A stretch of 64,000 bases of DNA from Pantoea agglomerans (GCF_020149765.1 NZ_CP083810.1:124001-188000), one strand, 5' to 3'; positions 18,816 through 29,333 are shown, counted from the stretch's first letter. Translations and numbers: made by a program. The notes: a model not told the origin generated them from the letters alone.

Positions 18816-19213
18816 ATGAGAACGCAAAAGCGATCCATGGGATATGTGGCTATGTGGTCGATGACTATGACCGCGAGATTGAGTATTACGCCGACAAGAT
18901 GGGTTTTTCCCTGGTTGAGGACACACCGCAGCCAGGTAAACGCCGGGTTGTCGTTACACCTAACTTGGAGAGCCACTGTAATCTTCTCCTGACCCACACT
19001 TCAAACGAGAGGCAGGAAGATTTTATTGGCAATCAGTGTGGTGGGCGGGTATTCCTGTTCCTGCAGACCGAGACTTCCGGCGTGGCTACACCGCTATGAA
19101 AACAAAGGGCGTTCACCGCTGTCAGAAGCCGTGTGAGGGGGAGTATGGGGGGCGCTGTGTTTTATGACATTTATGGCAACCGCTGGGATCTCCACCAGAG
19201 CGCTCAGCTCTGA
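18816..19213 (+). pseudogene. VOC-family (glyoxalase-like) protein, frameshifted
   Basis: The segments MRTQKRSMGYVAM, VVDDYDREIEYYADKMGFSL, FIGNQCGGRVFLFLQTE and AVFYDIYGNRWDLHQ follow the order of a VOC-domain protein of about 130 residues. They lie in different frames, and a stop follows the PL after VAT. The metal-site region is broken, so this is a remnant. Confidence 0.7.
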
Positions 19214-19583
19214 TAGCTATGCGACTGCGCACGTCCGGTGCGTGGCCGGGATGCTATATTCAACGTAGTGGACATTTTCAGTCATCATGAGTGAAACGTC
19301 TGCTACCCGCTCATACCGGATTCTGCAACTGCGACAGTCCGCTATGTGCAGAAGCGGGCGTTGTTAACATCTTGCTATAGTCAATTATAGAGAGCAGCCC
19401 AAACTGGCTATCCTGGAGCGCGATTTGATCCCGCTGCTTAAGAATAATCTGTAAAATTAACAACCTGGTAAGAAAGTATAAAGTAAATGTACGGCTTGCT
19501 AGCTGATGCCAAAATGTTTTTGTTAATGTCTTTCTTCACTAATATAAACAGGGCGCTCATGCTCAAGGCGCCCGGAGGGAAAC
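19214..19583. other. Intergenic region before the DsrE-like gene
   Basis: No ORF is supported. A GGGCGC/GCGCCC hairpin (19551-19573) lies immediately before the Shine-Dalgarno of the next gene and could modulate its translation. Confidence 0.4.
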
Positions 19584-20192
19584 ATGCGTTCTGTTATAAC
19601 TGGAGCACTAATTGCAATCACGAGCGGGCTTATGGGAGCTGCGCTTTGTAATAATCATGCTTTTTTCAAAAGCCTGACTGATCATCCTGCCAGTGTTTCA
19701 AACGATCAGTCCGCTGGCTTCTGGATTACACCGGCCGTGAAGGGTTATGGCGAAATCCACTATGAACGCAGTGCTGCCTTCCAGCCCACCCCAGACCTGA
19801 GCAATAAAATCGTTTTCAAGGTGGGGCAGGCCGGAGACAACACATCATTGCCGAATCCGGCCCTGGAAAAAGTCGCGCAGGTGGTTAATCTCTATGTTGC
19901 AGCCGGGGTTCCCACCAACAAACTCAGATTTGTCGTTGCGGTGAACGGTGGCGCAACGCCGGCGATGCTTGATAACGTGCATTATCAAAAAATATATGGC
20001 ACTGACAACCCAAACCTTAAGCTCATTTCGGCCCTTCAGAGCCAGGGAGTCAAAGTGAGCATATGCGATCAGGCTATCGCCTGGCATCATTATAAAAAGA
20101 ACTGGATCGCTGGCTCGGTTATACATACGCCTTCCGCTCTGACCACAATAACAACCTTACAGAACAGGGGTTATGCCTTCCTGGAAATGTAA
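19584..20192 (+). CDS. Periplasmic DsrE-family protein
   Basis: The 202-residue protein starts with a signal peptide (about residues 1-21, cut near AALC-NN). It contains a DsrE/F-like domain: KIVFKVGQAGD, then LEKVAQVVNLYVAAGVPTNK, LRFVVAVNGGATPAML, ALQSQGVKVSICDQAIAWHH and a last strand near GYAFLEM. The single Cys in VSICDQ is in the position expected for the family's active or sulfur-relay Cys. The ATG is preceded by GGAGGG. Periplasmic members often sit with stress or sulfur genes. Its role here is not known. Confidence 0.75.
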   Translation: MRSVITGALIAITSGLMGAALCNNHAFFKSLTDHPASVSNDQSAGFWITPAVKGYGEIHYERSAAFQPTPDLSNKIVFKVGQAGDNTSLPNPALEKVAQVVNLYVAAGVPTNKLRFVVAVNGGATPAMLDNVHYQKIYGTDNPNLKLISALQSQGVKVSICDQAIAWHHYKKNWIAGSVIHTPSALTTITTLQNRGYAFLEM

Positions 20193-20370
20193 AGCGGATT
20201 GGCAGGCCTTGTTGAATAAATGGAAGGTAGCCTTATTGCGCCTTTCGTCAGATAATTTTCTTAAACCACCTTACACATGCTCAAAGCCTTACTGATATGC
20301 AATAAGCCGCTTTTATGTCAGTGATATTACTTCAGTAACACCGCTCCATGTCGCGCCTATAGTAGAAAAG

Positions 20371-20559
20371 TTATTGACTCCAGCTCAGGTCGGAAACATC
20401 AGCAGTCGTGATGAGGTAAAACGCTTTCCCGCCGGCGGACTCAAACAGGCTGGCAGCTTTTTTAATATCATCAACATGAACGGCAAAATGCTGGATGCGG
20501 TAACCGCTCAGGGGACCGAAGCCTGCCTTGCTCTCACAGAAAGAAGGCAGCGACTGCAA
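20371..20559 (-). pseudogene. Possible VOC-domain fragment
   Basis: The frame reads LSGYRIQHFAVHVDDIKKAA followed by SLFESAGGKAF, which resembles the first beta-alpha-beta unit of a VOC or glyoxalase domain. Nothing upstream or downstream continues it. The remaining bases of 20193-20945 contain no gene I recognise. Confidence 0.35.
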
Positions 20560-20945
20560 GCGTCAGGGAGAAAGATGCCTGGCGGAACATTACCCGCGAC
20601 GTGGTAAAAGCAGGTGCAACTCCGAGTCGCATTCGCTGCACTTCCAGTGCTGATGCTGTCAGCATGCGGCGGCAGTCCTTCGAGGTAGCTAATAACATTA
20701 CAGCGTTTGGTTAATCTCTTCAGTAAACTCAGCCAGGCGGGAAAGGTCAGCGATGCCGATTTCCCATCAGACATGAAAGATGAACAGCGCGTCAGAATGC
20801 TTCGGCTCAATGTTTAACGGTGGTGGGCATGGTACATGGAGGCAAATCAGTTACTCTTCACAGTACAAAAGTTGATTTAAAACTGGTCTCGTAAGTTTAA
20901 GTAGACTAGGGTTCAGGCGGAAAACAGCTGATAATTGAGGTCGTT

Positions 20946-21263
20946 TTGTTTACAGTGGAGCTGGATACTGTAGTTTATGCTTTTCAGATAAGGCAGCTTG
21001 CTGCAAGGCATCAGTCCGGAGAGGATTTGAGGCAGATCAAGAACCTGGTGGATGATGTCATAAGGTCTATGGAGGTAAATCTTAAGTATCATTATCATTA
21101 TCATTATCAGAATCGCTTACACCTGAAGATGTGGTCCGAACTCTTCAAAAACCTCAATACCTTTACGAATAAATGTTCAGATCCTGACTGGATGACTGTC
21201 ATCGCCTATGCCAGACGGCAGGTGAGCCGCAAAAAGGGCGCCGCAAAGGCCAGGCTCAAGTAA
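20946..21263 (+). CDS. Hypothetical 105-residue protein
   Basis: The start is TTG with TGAGG six bases upstream. The protein is helical and basic, with an unusual HYHYHY stretch at about residues 49-54 encoded by a short ATTATC microsatellite, and ends in a Lys/Arg-rich tail. The family is unknown to me. Confidence 0.4.
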   Translation: MFTVELDTVVYAFQIRQLAARHQSGEDLRQIKNLVDDVIRSMEVNLKYHYHYHYQNRLHLKMWSELFKNLNTFTNKCSDPDWMTVIAYARRQVSRKKGAAKARLK

Positions 21264-21469
21264 ATACAGACCTCGGCTCGGTCATTGTATTTGATAACCC
21301 GATACAGGTTTACCGCCTGGCTTTATTAAAAAGGTCGGCCGGCCGGACACTTCAGGCACGCTAAGGCGCTGAAGCTGCGCCGAACCTGCCGCTAAAAGCA
21401 TGGAAAACCCTTAACAGGTTTTGAGGTTTGATCAATTCCTGAACCTGATGAAAAAAATAAGAGTGCAAT

Positions 21470-21679
21470 ATGGGAAAATATTTTTATCTTTCAAGGCAAT
21501 TCGAAGTCACGGGTGCTTTGTTTGTACATACAGCTGGGTGTAAATCACTGCCTGGCGTTGAAAATCGCGTTTTTTTGGGCACTTTTTACCATACCCGGGA
21601 CGCAATGAAGGTAGCGAAATCCAGGGATGCTGAGGCGAGGCCTTGTCCTAGATGCTTTACTTCCCTCTATAAAACATGA
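21470..21679 (+). CDS. Small conserved-looking protein with Cys motifs
   Basis: The 69-residue protein has HTAGCKSLP, FLGTFYHTRDAMKVAKSRDA and RPCPRCFTSLY. It resembles small plasmid proteins with a Cys plus CPxC motif that may bind a metal. No function is known to me. The ATG has GAGTG upstream. Confidence 0.5.
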   Translation: MGKYFYLSRQFEVTGALFVHTAGCKSLPGVENRVFLGTFYHTRDAMKVAKSRDAEARPCPRCFTSLYKT

Positions 21680-22215
21680 ATCTGCTGACTACGATCTAAT
21701 CGGGATAACACCACGCAATCATCTTTGAGCTTTGGAAGAGGGCAGACAGAAATAAATTTCTTATTCTTAAGCGGGTCAGAATGTACTTTCTTTCCCGCTC
21801 CGGTCAGGCATTTTGCAAAAGAAAAGAGAATGCAGTTTATTCCGAGCATAAGCGTTTCCGTTTTTCATCTGCAGCATAAACCGCGTATTTCCGGACGCTT
21901 ATGAACATGGTGAACATGTCATTCATAAACGTGACGTTTTTAACAGGCTTTGTTGTGTGCATTCATTTTTTGCATGGCCTGAAATCAGGCTGCCTCTGCA
22001 AACGGTAAGAAAGGTACGCTGCCCGGTTTCATGTGCCCTGCGTAAGTTTTCAGAAAAGCCGTTCCTGTACCTCCTGGCAACGACAGGAAAACCTTGTCAG
22101 ATGGAAAAGGGACAGCAGAACAAAGCGCTGGGCGGCGGTCAGCGCCCTGTCCCGGTTACAGGGCAATAATTTTTTCGGTAACGCTCAGGCACCTTTTCCT
22201 GGGATGATTTACGGA
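21680..22215. other. Intergenic region after the small Cys-motif gene
   Basis: No ORF is supported. A possible rightward terminator (GCCCTGT, seven-base loop, ACAGGGC, then a T-rich tract) lies at 22144-22174. Confidence 0.4.
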
Positions 22216-23499
22216 TTACAGGTGAACGCCACCTGTGGTAAACGCTTCACTGAAGATCCTCTCCGGTGGGATCCCCAGACGGAGCAGGGCCTGGTATTGC
22301 TCCTGCATAAAAGGTACCGGCCCGCAAAGGTAATAGTCAGCCTCTTTCGGTAAACAGGCAGCAGGCATTTCATCCAGCTTAAGACGTCCTTGCATGTGGT
22401 AGTTTTTGCCGGCAACCTCACCTTCTTTGACATTTTCATAAGCGATAAACAGATGAAGATTTCTGTTCCGGCGCGCTAAATTCTCCAGCTCTTCACGCAG
22501 GGCATGGGCCTCTGAACTGCGGGCCGCATGGATAAAATAAATATCTTTTTTGGCCTCTGACTGCTTTTCCGTGATGGCAGAGTCGCCTGTACCGGCAGCA
22601 GAAGATAAATTTGGGTCCGCATGTTCTGCAAGCAGGTGGTTTACCATTGATATCATTGGGGTCAGTCCGACGCCTGCGCTGATAAGAACATTCGTATTAT
22701 CCGGGTTCAGAAGGTAAAAGTTTCCGGTCGGGGCGCTGAGTTCAACGATGTCACCTTCCTGAACAGCATTATGCAGCGTTGAAGAGACGTAACCGGGATC
22801 CTGCCCTTCGATACGGGGATCTTCGCGTTTTACGGATATACGCAGATAATTATCAGCAGGACTGCTCGAAAGACTGTACTGGCGGGGTTGTCTAATCCCC
22901 AAGGCAGGTACCATAACCCGGAGCGTGATATACTGGCCCGGTTTATAAGGAGGCAGCGCCTGTCTGTCCTTGGGGACAAGATAAAATGATGTAATTTCGG
23001 CACTTTCCATGACTTTTCTGTCCACAATAAAATCACGCCAGCCAACCCAGCTGCCGCTGGTATTTTTATGCTCCTCATACAGTTGTTTCTCCGTCGCGAT
23101 AAAAATATCAGCCAGCTGCTGATACGCTTCCGCCCAGGCCCTGATTAATTCATCATCCATGGAGATATTAAGCACTTCACTGATGGAATGGAGCAGATTT
23201 TCGCCAACAGTATCATAATCAGGAGTCTGTATATTCAAACTGACGTGCTTATGGCAGATAAGCTCAATAACCGGTGCCAGCACACCGGGATTATCAATAT
23301 TTTCAGCATACGCCAGCACTGCGCCAGCCAGCGCTTTGGCCTGAGCACCGCTTCGCTGATGCCCCATATTAAACGTTTCTTTCAGGTCAGGGTTGTTTTT
23401 TAACATTCTCTTGTAAAAATAATCGGTCAGCGCCACTCCGTTTTCTTTCAGAACGGGGACTGTAGCTTTAACCTGTTCTTTTTGTTTTTCACTTAACAT
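22216..23499 (-). CDS. hmp: Flavohemoglobin, nitric oxide dioxygenase
   Basis: The 427-residue protein has an N-terminal globin domain (residues 1-137) with TyrB10 at 29, GlnE7 at 53 and the proximal His at 85. The FAD-binding domain follows (RQYSLSS) and then the NAD domain (ISAGVGLTPMISM, YYLCGPVPFMQ). It oxidises NO to nitrate in the cytoplasm. It is about 30 residues longer than E. coli Hmp (396), mostly from a Ser/Ala/Glu-rich insertion in the NAD domain after NHLLAEH. IS1 copy 3 lies about 100 bases upstream of the start, so its native NO-responsive control may be altered. Confidence 0.93.
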   Translation of the reverse strand: MLSEKQKEQVKATVPVLKENGVALTDYFYKRMLKNNPDLKETFNMGHQRSGAQAKALAGAVLAYAENIDNPGVLAPVIELICHKHVSLNIQTPDYDTVGENLLHSISEVLNISMDDELIRAWAEAYQQLADIFIATEKQLYEEHKNTSGSWVGWRDFIVDRKVMESAEITSFYLVPKDRQALPPYKPGQYITLRVMVPALGIRQPRQYSLSSSPADNYLRISVKREDPRIEGQDPGYVSSTLHNAVQEGDIVELSAPTGNFYLLNPDNTNVLISAGVGLTPMISMVNHLLAEHADPNLSSAAGTGDSAITEKQSEAKKDIYFIHAARSSEAHALREELENLARRNRNLHLFIAYENVKEGEVAGKNYHMQGRLKLDEMPAACLPKEADYYLCGPVPFMQEQYQALLRLGIPPERIFSEAFTTGGVHL

Positions 23500-23615
23500 A
23501 TTAACCTCACAATGCCTTCATGCTGCCGTAACGAATAAACTGAACCCAGAGTTTAGTATGGCCGAGTCAGGCCTTTCCACCCTTAAGCATAATCACAGAC
23601 GGTAATGGTCCCAAC

Positions 23616-24119
23616 TTATTGATAGTGTTTTATGTTCAGATAATGCCCGATGACTTTATCATGCAGCTCCACCGATTTTGAGAACGACAGCGACTTCCGT
23701 CCCAGCCGTGCCAGGTGCTGCCTCAGATTCAGGTTATGCCGCTCAATTCGCTGCGTATATCGCTTGCTGATTACGTGCAGCTTTCCCTTCAGGCGGGATT
23801 CATACAGCGGCCAGCCATCCGTCATCCATATCACCACGTCAAAGGGTGACAGCAGGCTCATAAGACGCCCCAGCGTCGCCATAGTGCGTTCACCGAATAC
23901 GTGCGCAACAACCGTCTTCCGGAGCCTGTCATACGCGTAAAACAGCCAGCGCTGGCGCGATTTAGCCCCGACGTAGCCCCACTGTTCGTCCATTTCCGCG
24001 CAGACGATGACGTCACTGCCCGGCTGTATGCGCGAGGTTACCGACTGCGGCCTGAGTTTTTTAAGTGACGTAAAATCGTGTTGAGGCCAACGCCCATAAT
24101 GCGGGCGGTTGCCCGGCAT
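23616..24119 (-). CDS. insB: IS1 InsB, copy 3
   Basis: The 167-residue catalytic frame has the same protein as copies 1 and 2. A silent change lies near 23659. Confidence 0.9.
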   Translation of the reverse strand: MPGNRPHYGRWPQHDFTSLKKLRPQSVTSRIQPGSDVIVCAEMDEQWGYVGAKSRQRWLFYAYDRLRKTVVAHVFGERTMATLGRLMSLLSPFDVVIWMTDGWPLYESRLKGKLHVISKRYTQRIERHNLNLRQHLARLGRKSLSFSKSVELHDKVIGHYLNIKHYQ

Positions 24120-24313
24120 CCAGCGCCATTCATGGCCATATCAATGATTTTCTGGTGCGTACCGGGTTGAGAAGCGGTGTAAGTGAACTGCAGTTGCCAT
24201 GTTTTACGGCAGTGAGAGCAGAGATAGCGCTGATGTCCGGCAGTGCTTTTGCCGTTACGCACCACCCCGTCAGTAGCTGAACAGGAGGGACAGGTGATAG
24301 AAACAGAAGCCAC
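24038..24313 (-). CDS. insA: IS1 InsA, copy 3
   Basis: The 91-residue InsA has the same protein as copy 1. Confidence 0.9.
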   Translation of the reverse strand: MASVSITCPSCSATDGVVRNGKSTAGHQRYLCSHCRKTWQLQFTYTASQPGTHQKIIDMAMNGAGCRATARIMGVGLNTILRHLKNSGRSR

Positions 24314-24368
24314 TGGAGCACCTCAAAAACACCATCATACACTAAATCAGTAAGTTGGCAGCATCACC

Positions 24369-24726
24369 GGTTAGTTCCGACCCGAGACCGGAACAAGAAG
24401 TCTTTACTGTGCAAATTGCCAAGCTTTATCAATGCAGCAACAGCTTGTCTTGTCCCTTTGGTTATTTCAAATTGCACAGGGCTACCGGTTTTCTGCTGCA
24501 ACACCGTTGCTCTGCTTGAAACCGAGCTACAATATGCCACATCAGATACTTTGAGTTTGACCAGATCACAGCCTCGAAGTTTACTGTCCAGGGCCGTATT
24601 GAACAGAGCTAAATCGCGCGTTTTACCTTCCAGTTCAAGCCGGATTCGGATCCCCCAGATATGAGGTATCTGAAGTGGTCTTTTTTGGCCGATGATACGG
24701 TCTTTGTTCCACGGTGACGTGTTCAT
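24369..24726 (-). pseudogene. Tyrosine recombinase, 3' end removed by IS1
   Basis: From the ATG at 24726 (AGGAG upstream) the protein reads RPLQIPHIWGIRIRLELEG, DLALFNTALDSKLRGCDLV and GSPVQFEITKGTRQAVAALI, the N-terminal part of a small phage-type integrase. RxxD-type residues of the first catalytic box are included (Arg in SKLRGCDL). The HxxR and Tyr boxes are missing because IS1 cuts the gene after FLFRSRVGTN, so it is inactive. Confidence 0.8.
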
Positions 24727-24922
24727 ACTCAAATCTCCTGCAATGTGGGAGATTTGAGTATGGTTGTCCCTTATGAGCTGAAGAGCGGACTTATCCGTAC
24801 AAGGCCTACCATCCAGAAATGGAAGTTCCCCCAAAAGGAAAACACTCGCAAACCTTCTAGACAACCTTTTCCCGAGCATTTAGCCTGAATTAAAATTTTA
24901 ATATCTGTCAGGCTAGTTCATT

Positions 24923-25831
24923 ATGAAAAATGATATCAGAACCCTCGACCTTAACCTTCTTAAGGCCCTTGATGCATTACTGGATGAGGGAAGCGTGACT
25001 CGGGCTGCACAGCGCCTCTCACTGACGCAGCCTGCCGTCAGTGGTATGCTTATTCGCTTGCGTGATTACTTTGACGATCCACTCTTTGTTCGCACCAGCC
25101 ACGGTATGGTCCCCACAATGCGGGCCAACGAACTTTCTACGCCGGTAAAACAAATCCTCACCGATATCGCTATCCTGCTGAAACCAAAGAAATTTGATCC
25201 CGTGACGGTGGAACTGACTTATACCATCGTCGCAACGGACTATGCACTTAAGGCTGTTGTCGTTCCGTTGATGGCTGAGCTAAAACAACGTGCACCGTAT
25301 ATTAAAATCGCCGTGCGGCCCGTGGACAATGAGCGAATGTATCAGCAGTTATCTCGGGGTGAAGTTGATCTGGCTTTGATAACACCGCAAACAACCCCCG
25401 AAGACCTGCATGGAAGAGCGCTCTATGAAGAAGATTATGTCTGCGTAGCACGACGTCATCATCCTCTGGCAGCGAGTTCAGAAATGACGCTCGAACAATT
25501 TTGCAAACAGGAACATATTCTGGTGTCTTCAGAAGGTAACTTCACCGGTGTTACAGATGAAGCACTGGCTAAGCTCAGTCTGACACGACGAGTAGGCATG
25601 TCAGTTAATAGTTTTCAGATGATACCTGATATATTACAAGTGACTGATATGATTGCAGTTGTACCTCGCCGCATGGTCCTGACTAACAACGATCTCATCA
25701 TTCTCCCTTTGCCCCTGAAAGTACCCGGCTTTACCAAAAGCATGGCCTGGCATGAGCGAACCCATCGTGACCCAAGTCATCAGTGGATTCGTGCTTTATG
25801 CGCAGAAGTAAGCCAACATCCCGCGTCATGA
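24923..25831 (+). CDS. LysR-family transcriptional regulator
   Basis: The 302-residue protein has the LysR helix-turn-helix (LKALDALLDEGSVTRAAQRL, then TQPAVSGMLIRLRDYFDDPL) and a periplasmic-binding-like effector domain (VDLALITPQ, VPRRMV). It resembles the NodD/SyrM-like branch with the RTLDLNLLKALDALL start. It lies upstream of an SRPBCC gene in the same direction with a gap of about 130 bases containing no other ORF. Control of that gene is a reasonable guess. Confidence 0.88.
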   Translation: MKNDIRTLDLNLLKALDALLDEGSVTRAAQRLSLTQPAVSGMLIRLRDYFDDPLFVRTSHGMVPTMRANELSTPVKQILTDIAILLKPKKFDPVTVELTYTIVATDYALKAVVVPLMAELKQRAPYIKIAVRPVDNERMYQQLSRGEVDLALITPQTTPEDLHGRALYEEDYVCVARRHHPLAASSEMTLEQFCKQEHILVSSEGNFTGVTDEALAKLSLTRRVGMSVNSFQMIPDILQVTDMIAVVPRRMVLTNNDLIILPLPLKVPGFTKSMAWHERTHRDPSHQWIRALCAEVSQHPAS

Positions 25832-25964
25832 TATAATTTATCTTATTAAGAATATAAGTAATGACAATTCGCCTTATAACTCCATTGCACCAATAATCAC
25901 TGTCATCACGTTACTGCCGTAATGACACACGCAGTGCACTCAACTATAGCAATTGGAGAAATTT

Positions 25965-26471
25965 ATGAACGCGATTAACTGGCCAGAAGGCTTTGTTCCG
26001 GGTTTTACCGATAACTTTGTTTCTAATGAAATGATCATCTCAGGTCTGAACGTCAATGATGTCTGGCCGCTCCTGAGTCAGCCATTGCTATGGCCGGAAT
26101 ACTATAAAAATTCCGCCGATGTGCGCTTTTATGACAACAAAGGTCCAGAATTGGAAAATGGGGTTCGCTTCTACTTCAGCACGTTTGGTTTCCCAGTTGA
26201 AGCTCAGGTTGTGGAGTTTGTTCCACCTGCTGAAGGTAAACCTGCTCGTCTGGCATGGCACGGATGGGCCGGTGAAAAAGATACCGCTCAACGACTCGAT
26301 GTCCATCATGCGTGGCTACTGGAGGATCTTTCCGGTCACAGGGTCCGTATCCTAACGCAGGAAACACAGAACGGAGTGCCGGCAAAAGATCTGGCAAATA
26401 CCCGCCCGAACCCAATGCTTAATGGTCATCAGGAATGGCTTGACGGCCTGATTCGAGCAGCAAAGAAATAA
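25965..26471 (+). CDS. SRPBCC-family protein
   Basis: The 168-residue protein (MNAINWPEGFVPGFTDNFVS at the start) has the SRPBCC strand pattern, with DVWPLLSQPLLWPEYYKNSA, ARLAWHGWAGE and HHAWLLEDLSGHRVRILTQE. The ATG at 25965 has GGAG six bases upstream, so I use it rather than an upstream TTG. A lipid or aromatic ligand is typical for the fold; the true ligand is unknown. Confidence 0.75.
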   Translation: MNAINWPEGFVPGFTDNFVSNEMIISGLNVNDVWPLLSQPLLWPEYYKNSADVRFYDNKGPELENGVRFYFSTFGFPVEAQVVEFVPPAEGKPARLAWHGWAGEKDTAQRLDVHHAWLLEDLSGHRVRILTQETQNGVPAKDLANTRPNPMLNGHQEWLDGLIRAAKK

Positions 26472-26818
26472 TAAACCGCTTTCCACAGTCATATCACTGA
26501 GGCTGCACTTCCCCGCAGCCTCAAGAATATTTGCCCGTTTGCTATTGCACTTGATTACAGGTAAATCATGTAACCCCCGCAAGTGACACCGCGCGGCCAT
26601 ATCTGTAATGTCCCCTCCTGGCACGCAGCGGACAGGCTTCGTGACCATCATGTCTGCTCCTGGCACAAAGCGGACGTTATTGTTCCAGCATTGTTTCTTC
26701 ACCCTAGCCATGCAGTGCTTATTCTACCGTCAACACAGCCACTGCCATGCGTCTGTTCAGTCAATGGCGCAGGGCAGCCTACAGGCCTGACCCGGTAGCA
26801 GCAGGTAAACCGCGCCTG
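26472..26818. repeat. Intergenic region with a short direct repeat
   Basis: CTCCTGGCACGCAGCGGAC at 26615-26633 recurs with two changes at 26657-26675, 42 bases later. No gene is supported in this interval. Confidence 0.45.
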
Positions 26819-27502
26819 TTAAGTCGGATGATAAAATGAAGGTGGCTGGCCTGTAACCCGACGAAACATCGTCGCGAAGGAAGAGCCATTGTCATAGCCG
26901 AGCGACAACGCGACTTCATTCACCGGTGTGCCCGTTAGCAGCAATGCCAGCGCGCTGACCACACAGGCTCGCTGACGCCAGGCGGAAAACGACATGCCGG
27001 TTTGCTGCCGGAAATGGCGACGAAATGTGCTGCCGCTCATGAACAGTGTACTGGCCCAGCGTTCGGCCGGATCATGGATGGCTGGCGCGCGTAAAAAAGC
27101 CTGACACAGGGCTAACAGCGCGGGCTGCTGCGGCAAAGGGATCTCGAACTCGCGCACCGGCATTGCCGCCAGTTCAAGCAGCATCAAATCTGTCAGCGCC
27201 CGATCGCGTACGCTTTCATAGCGCGGCGGCAAATCCACCGCCTCCATCAATAACTGTCGCAAAAGCGGTGATACGGCAATTACTTCGCAGCGACAGTTGT
27301 TACGTAAGCTGGCCGCGCATACGGGTTCGATATACAGGCTACGCGTAGTGACCCCCATAAACTTTACTGCATGCAGGGTTTCGGGGGGGATCCATACCGC
27401 ATGCTGGGGCGGAACCACCCATTCCCCGTCACGGGTTGAAACATGCATCAGGCCGGTTGCGCCATACAGAAGCTGCGCGCGGCGGTGCTGGTGTTGCGGC
27501 AG
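26819..27502 (-). pseudogene. AraC-family regulator, 5' end lost at the IS903-like element
   Basis: The frame is open from 26819 back to the IS boundary at 27502. It contains the cupin part (RAQLLYGATGLMHVST, WVVPPQHAVWIPPETLH) and the AraC DNA-binding domain (FMSGSTFRRHFRQQTGMSFS, VALSLGYDNGSSFATMFRRV). Full members have roughly 25-30 more N-terminal residues, replaced here by the IS end. An ATG at 27448 could give a shortened 209-residue protein. Confidence 0.75.
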
Positions 27503-28434
27503 GGCTTTGTTGAATAAATCGAACTTTTGCTGAGTTGAAGGATCAGATCACGCATCCTCCCGACAACACAGACCGTTCCGTGGCAAAGCAAAAATTCAAA
27601 ATCACCAACTGGCCCACCTACAACAAAGCCCTCATCAACCGTGGCTCCCTCACTTTCTGGCTGGACGATGAAGCGACTCATGCCTGGTATGAGTCGGCAA
27701 CGCCTTCATCACGGGGAAGACCTCAGCGCTATTCTGACCTTGCCATCACCACCGTCCTGATGATTAAACGCCTGTTCCGGCTGACCCTGCGGGCTGCGCA
27801 GGGTTTTATTGATTCCATTTTTGCCCTGATGAACGTTCCGTTGCGCTGCCCGGATTACAGCAGTGTCAGCAAGCGGGCAAAGTCGGTTAATGTCTGTTTC
27901 AAAACACCCACCCGGGGTGAAATCGCACACCTGGTGATTGATTCCACCGGGCTGAAGGTTTTTGGTGAAGGCGAATGGAAAGTCAAAAATCACGGCAAAG
28001 AGCGCCGTCGTACCTGGCGGAAGCTGCATCTGGCCGTTGACAGCAGAACACATGAAGTCATCTGCGCGGACCTGTCTCTGAACAACGTCACGGACTCAGA
28101 AGCTTTCCCGGGTCTTATCCGGCAGACACACAGAAAAATCAGGGCAGCCGCAGCAGACGGCGCTTACGACACCCGACTCTGTCACGATGAACTGCGGCGC
28201 AAGAAAATCAGTGCCCTCATCCCGCCCCGAAAAGGAGCGGGTTACTGGCCCGTAGAGTACGCAGACCGTAACCGTGCAGTAGCGAATCAGCGGCTGACCG
28301 GGAGTAATGCCCGGTGGAAATGGACAACAGATTACAACCGTCGCTCGATAGCGGAGACGGCCATGTACAGGATAAAGCAACTGTTCGGAGGTTCACTGAC
28401 GCTGCGTGATTACGATGGTCAGGTAGCAGAGGCT
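27503..28434 (+). mobile_element. IS903-like element (IS5 family), truncated by IS1
   Basis: The left inverted repeat GGCTTTGTTGAATAAATC is intact at 27503-27520. About 930 of the usual 1057 bp remain. The right end is replaced by IS1 copy 4. Confidence 0.9.
27535..28434 (+). pseudogene. IS903-like transposase, C-terminus missing
   Basis: The protein matches IS903 transposase (KITNWPTYNKALINRGSLTF, LVIDSTGLKVFGEGEWKVK, AAADGAYDTRLCHDELRRKK, WKWTTDYNRRSIAETAMYRI), covering the DDE residues. The C-terminal residues after DYDGQVAEA are lost and the frame runs into IS1. Confidence 0.88.
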
Positions 28435-28489
28435 GGTGATGCTGCCAACTTACTGATTTAGTGTATGATGGTGTTTTTGAGGTGCTCCA

Positions 28490-28765
28490 GTGGCTTCTGT
28501 TTCTATCACCTGTCCCTCCTGTTCAGCTACTGACGGGGTGGTGCGTAACGGCAAAAGCACTGCCGGACATCAGCGCTATCTCTGCTCTCACTGCCGTAAA
28601 ACATGGCAACTGCAGTTCACTTACACCGCTTCTCAACCCGGTACGCACCAGAAAATCATTGATATGGCCATGAATGGCGCTGGATGCCGGGCAACCGCCC
28701 GCATTATGGGCGTTGGCCTCAACACGATTTTACGTCACTTAAAAAACTCAGGCCGCAGTCGGTAA
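28490..28765 (+). CDS. insA: IS1 InsA, copy 4
   Basis: The 91-residue InsA has the same protein as copy 1. Confidence 0.9.
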   Translation: MASVSITCPSCSATDGVVRNGKSTAGHQRYLCSHCRKTWQLQFTYTASQPGTHQKIIDMAMNGAGCRATARIMGVGLNTILRHLKNSGRSR

Positions 28766-29187
28766 CCTCGCGCATACAGCCGGGCAGTGACGTCATCGTC
28801 TGCGCGGAAATGGACGAACAGTGGGGCTACGTCGGGGCTAAATCGCGCCAGCGCTGGCTGTTTTACGCGTATGACAGGCTCCGGAAGACGGTTGTTGCGC
28901 ACGTATTCGGTGAACGCACTATGGCGACGCTGGGGCGTCTTATGAGCCTGCTGTCACCCTTTGACGTGGTGATATGGATGACGGATGGCTGGCCGCTGTA
29001 TGAATCCCGCCTGAAGGGAAAGCTGCACGTAATCAGCAAGCGATATACGCAGCGAATTGAGCGGCATAACCTGAATCTGAGGCAGCACCTGGCACGGCTG
29101 GGACGGAAGTCGCTGTCGTTCTCAAAATCGGTGGAGCTGCATGACAAAGTCATCGGGCATTATCTGAACATAAAACACTATCAATAA
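28684..29187 (+). CDS. insB: IS1 InsB, copy 4
   Basis: The 167-residue catalytic frame has the same protein as copy 1. Confidence 0.9.
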   Translation: MPGNRPHYGRWPQHDFTSLKKLRPQSVTSRIQPGSDVIVCAEMDEQWGYVGAKSRQRWLFYAYDRLRKTVVAHVFGERTMATLGRLMSLLSPFDVVIWMTDGWPLYESRLKGKLHVISKRYTQRIERHNLNLRQHLARLGRKSLSFSKSVELHDKVIGHYLNIKHYQ

Positions 29188-29202
29188 GTTGGAGTCATTA
29201 CC

Positions 29203-29322
29203 CAGGATGTGGATAGCGCGCGCGTCGAAAAGATTAAACAGGCGATGCGCAACGGCGAACTACAGATGGACGCCGATAAAATCGCCGACGCGCTGCTGCG
29301 AAATATCCTTGAAGAGGGGTGA
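29203..29322 (+). pseudogene. flgM: Anti-sigma-28 factor FlgM, C-terminal fragment
   Basis: The open frame from the IS1 edge reads SARVEKIKQAMRNGELQMDA and KIADALLRNILEEG to a TGA, which is the C-terminal half of FlgM. In the family this part contacts sigma-28 (FliA). The N-terminal half is absent. The next gene, flgN, is its normal neighbour. Confidence 0.85.
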
Positions 29323-29333
29323 CAGAGGCGCTC

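Larger units (their letters stand above)
23601..24368 (-). mobile_element. IS1, copy 3
   Basis: The 768-bp copy begins GGTAATGGTCCC, two bases different from the ACTCC end of the other copies. The flanks ATCACAGAC and GGTTAGTTC do not match. Its right end truncates an integrase gene. Confidence 0.95.
28435..29202 (+). mobile_element. IS1, copy 4
   Basis: This 768-bp copy is inverted relative to copies 1-3. Its flanks GCAGAGGCT and CAGGATGTG do not match. The left side lies in the IS903-like transposase and the right side inside flgM. Confidence 0.95.

Noticed and set aside
21085..21110. Short tandem ATTATC repeat, considered as a CRISPR-like or toxin-leader repeat
   Set aside because: It is a simple six-base microsatellite of about four units inside an ORF, without spacers.
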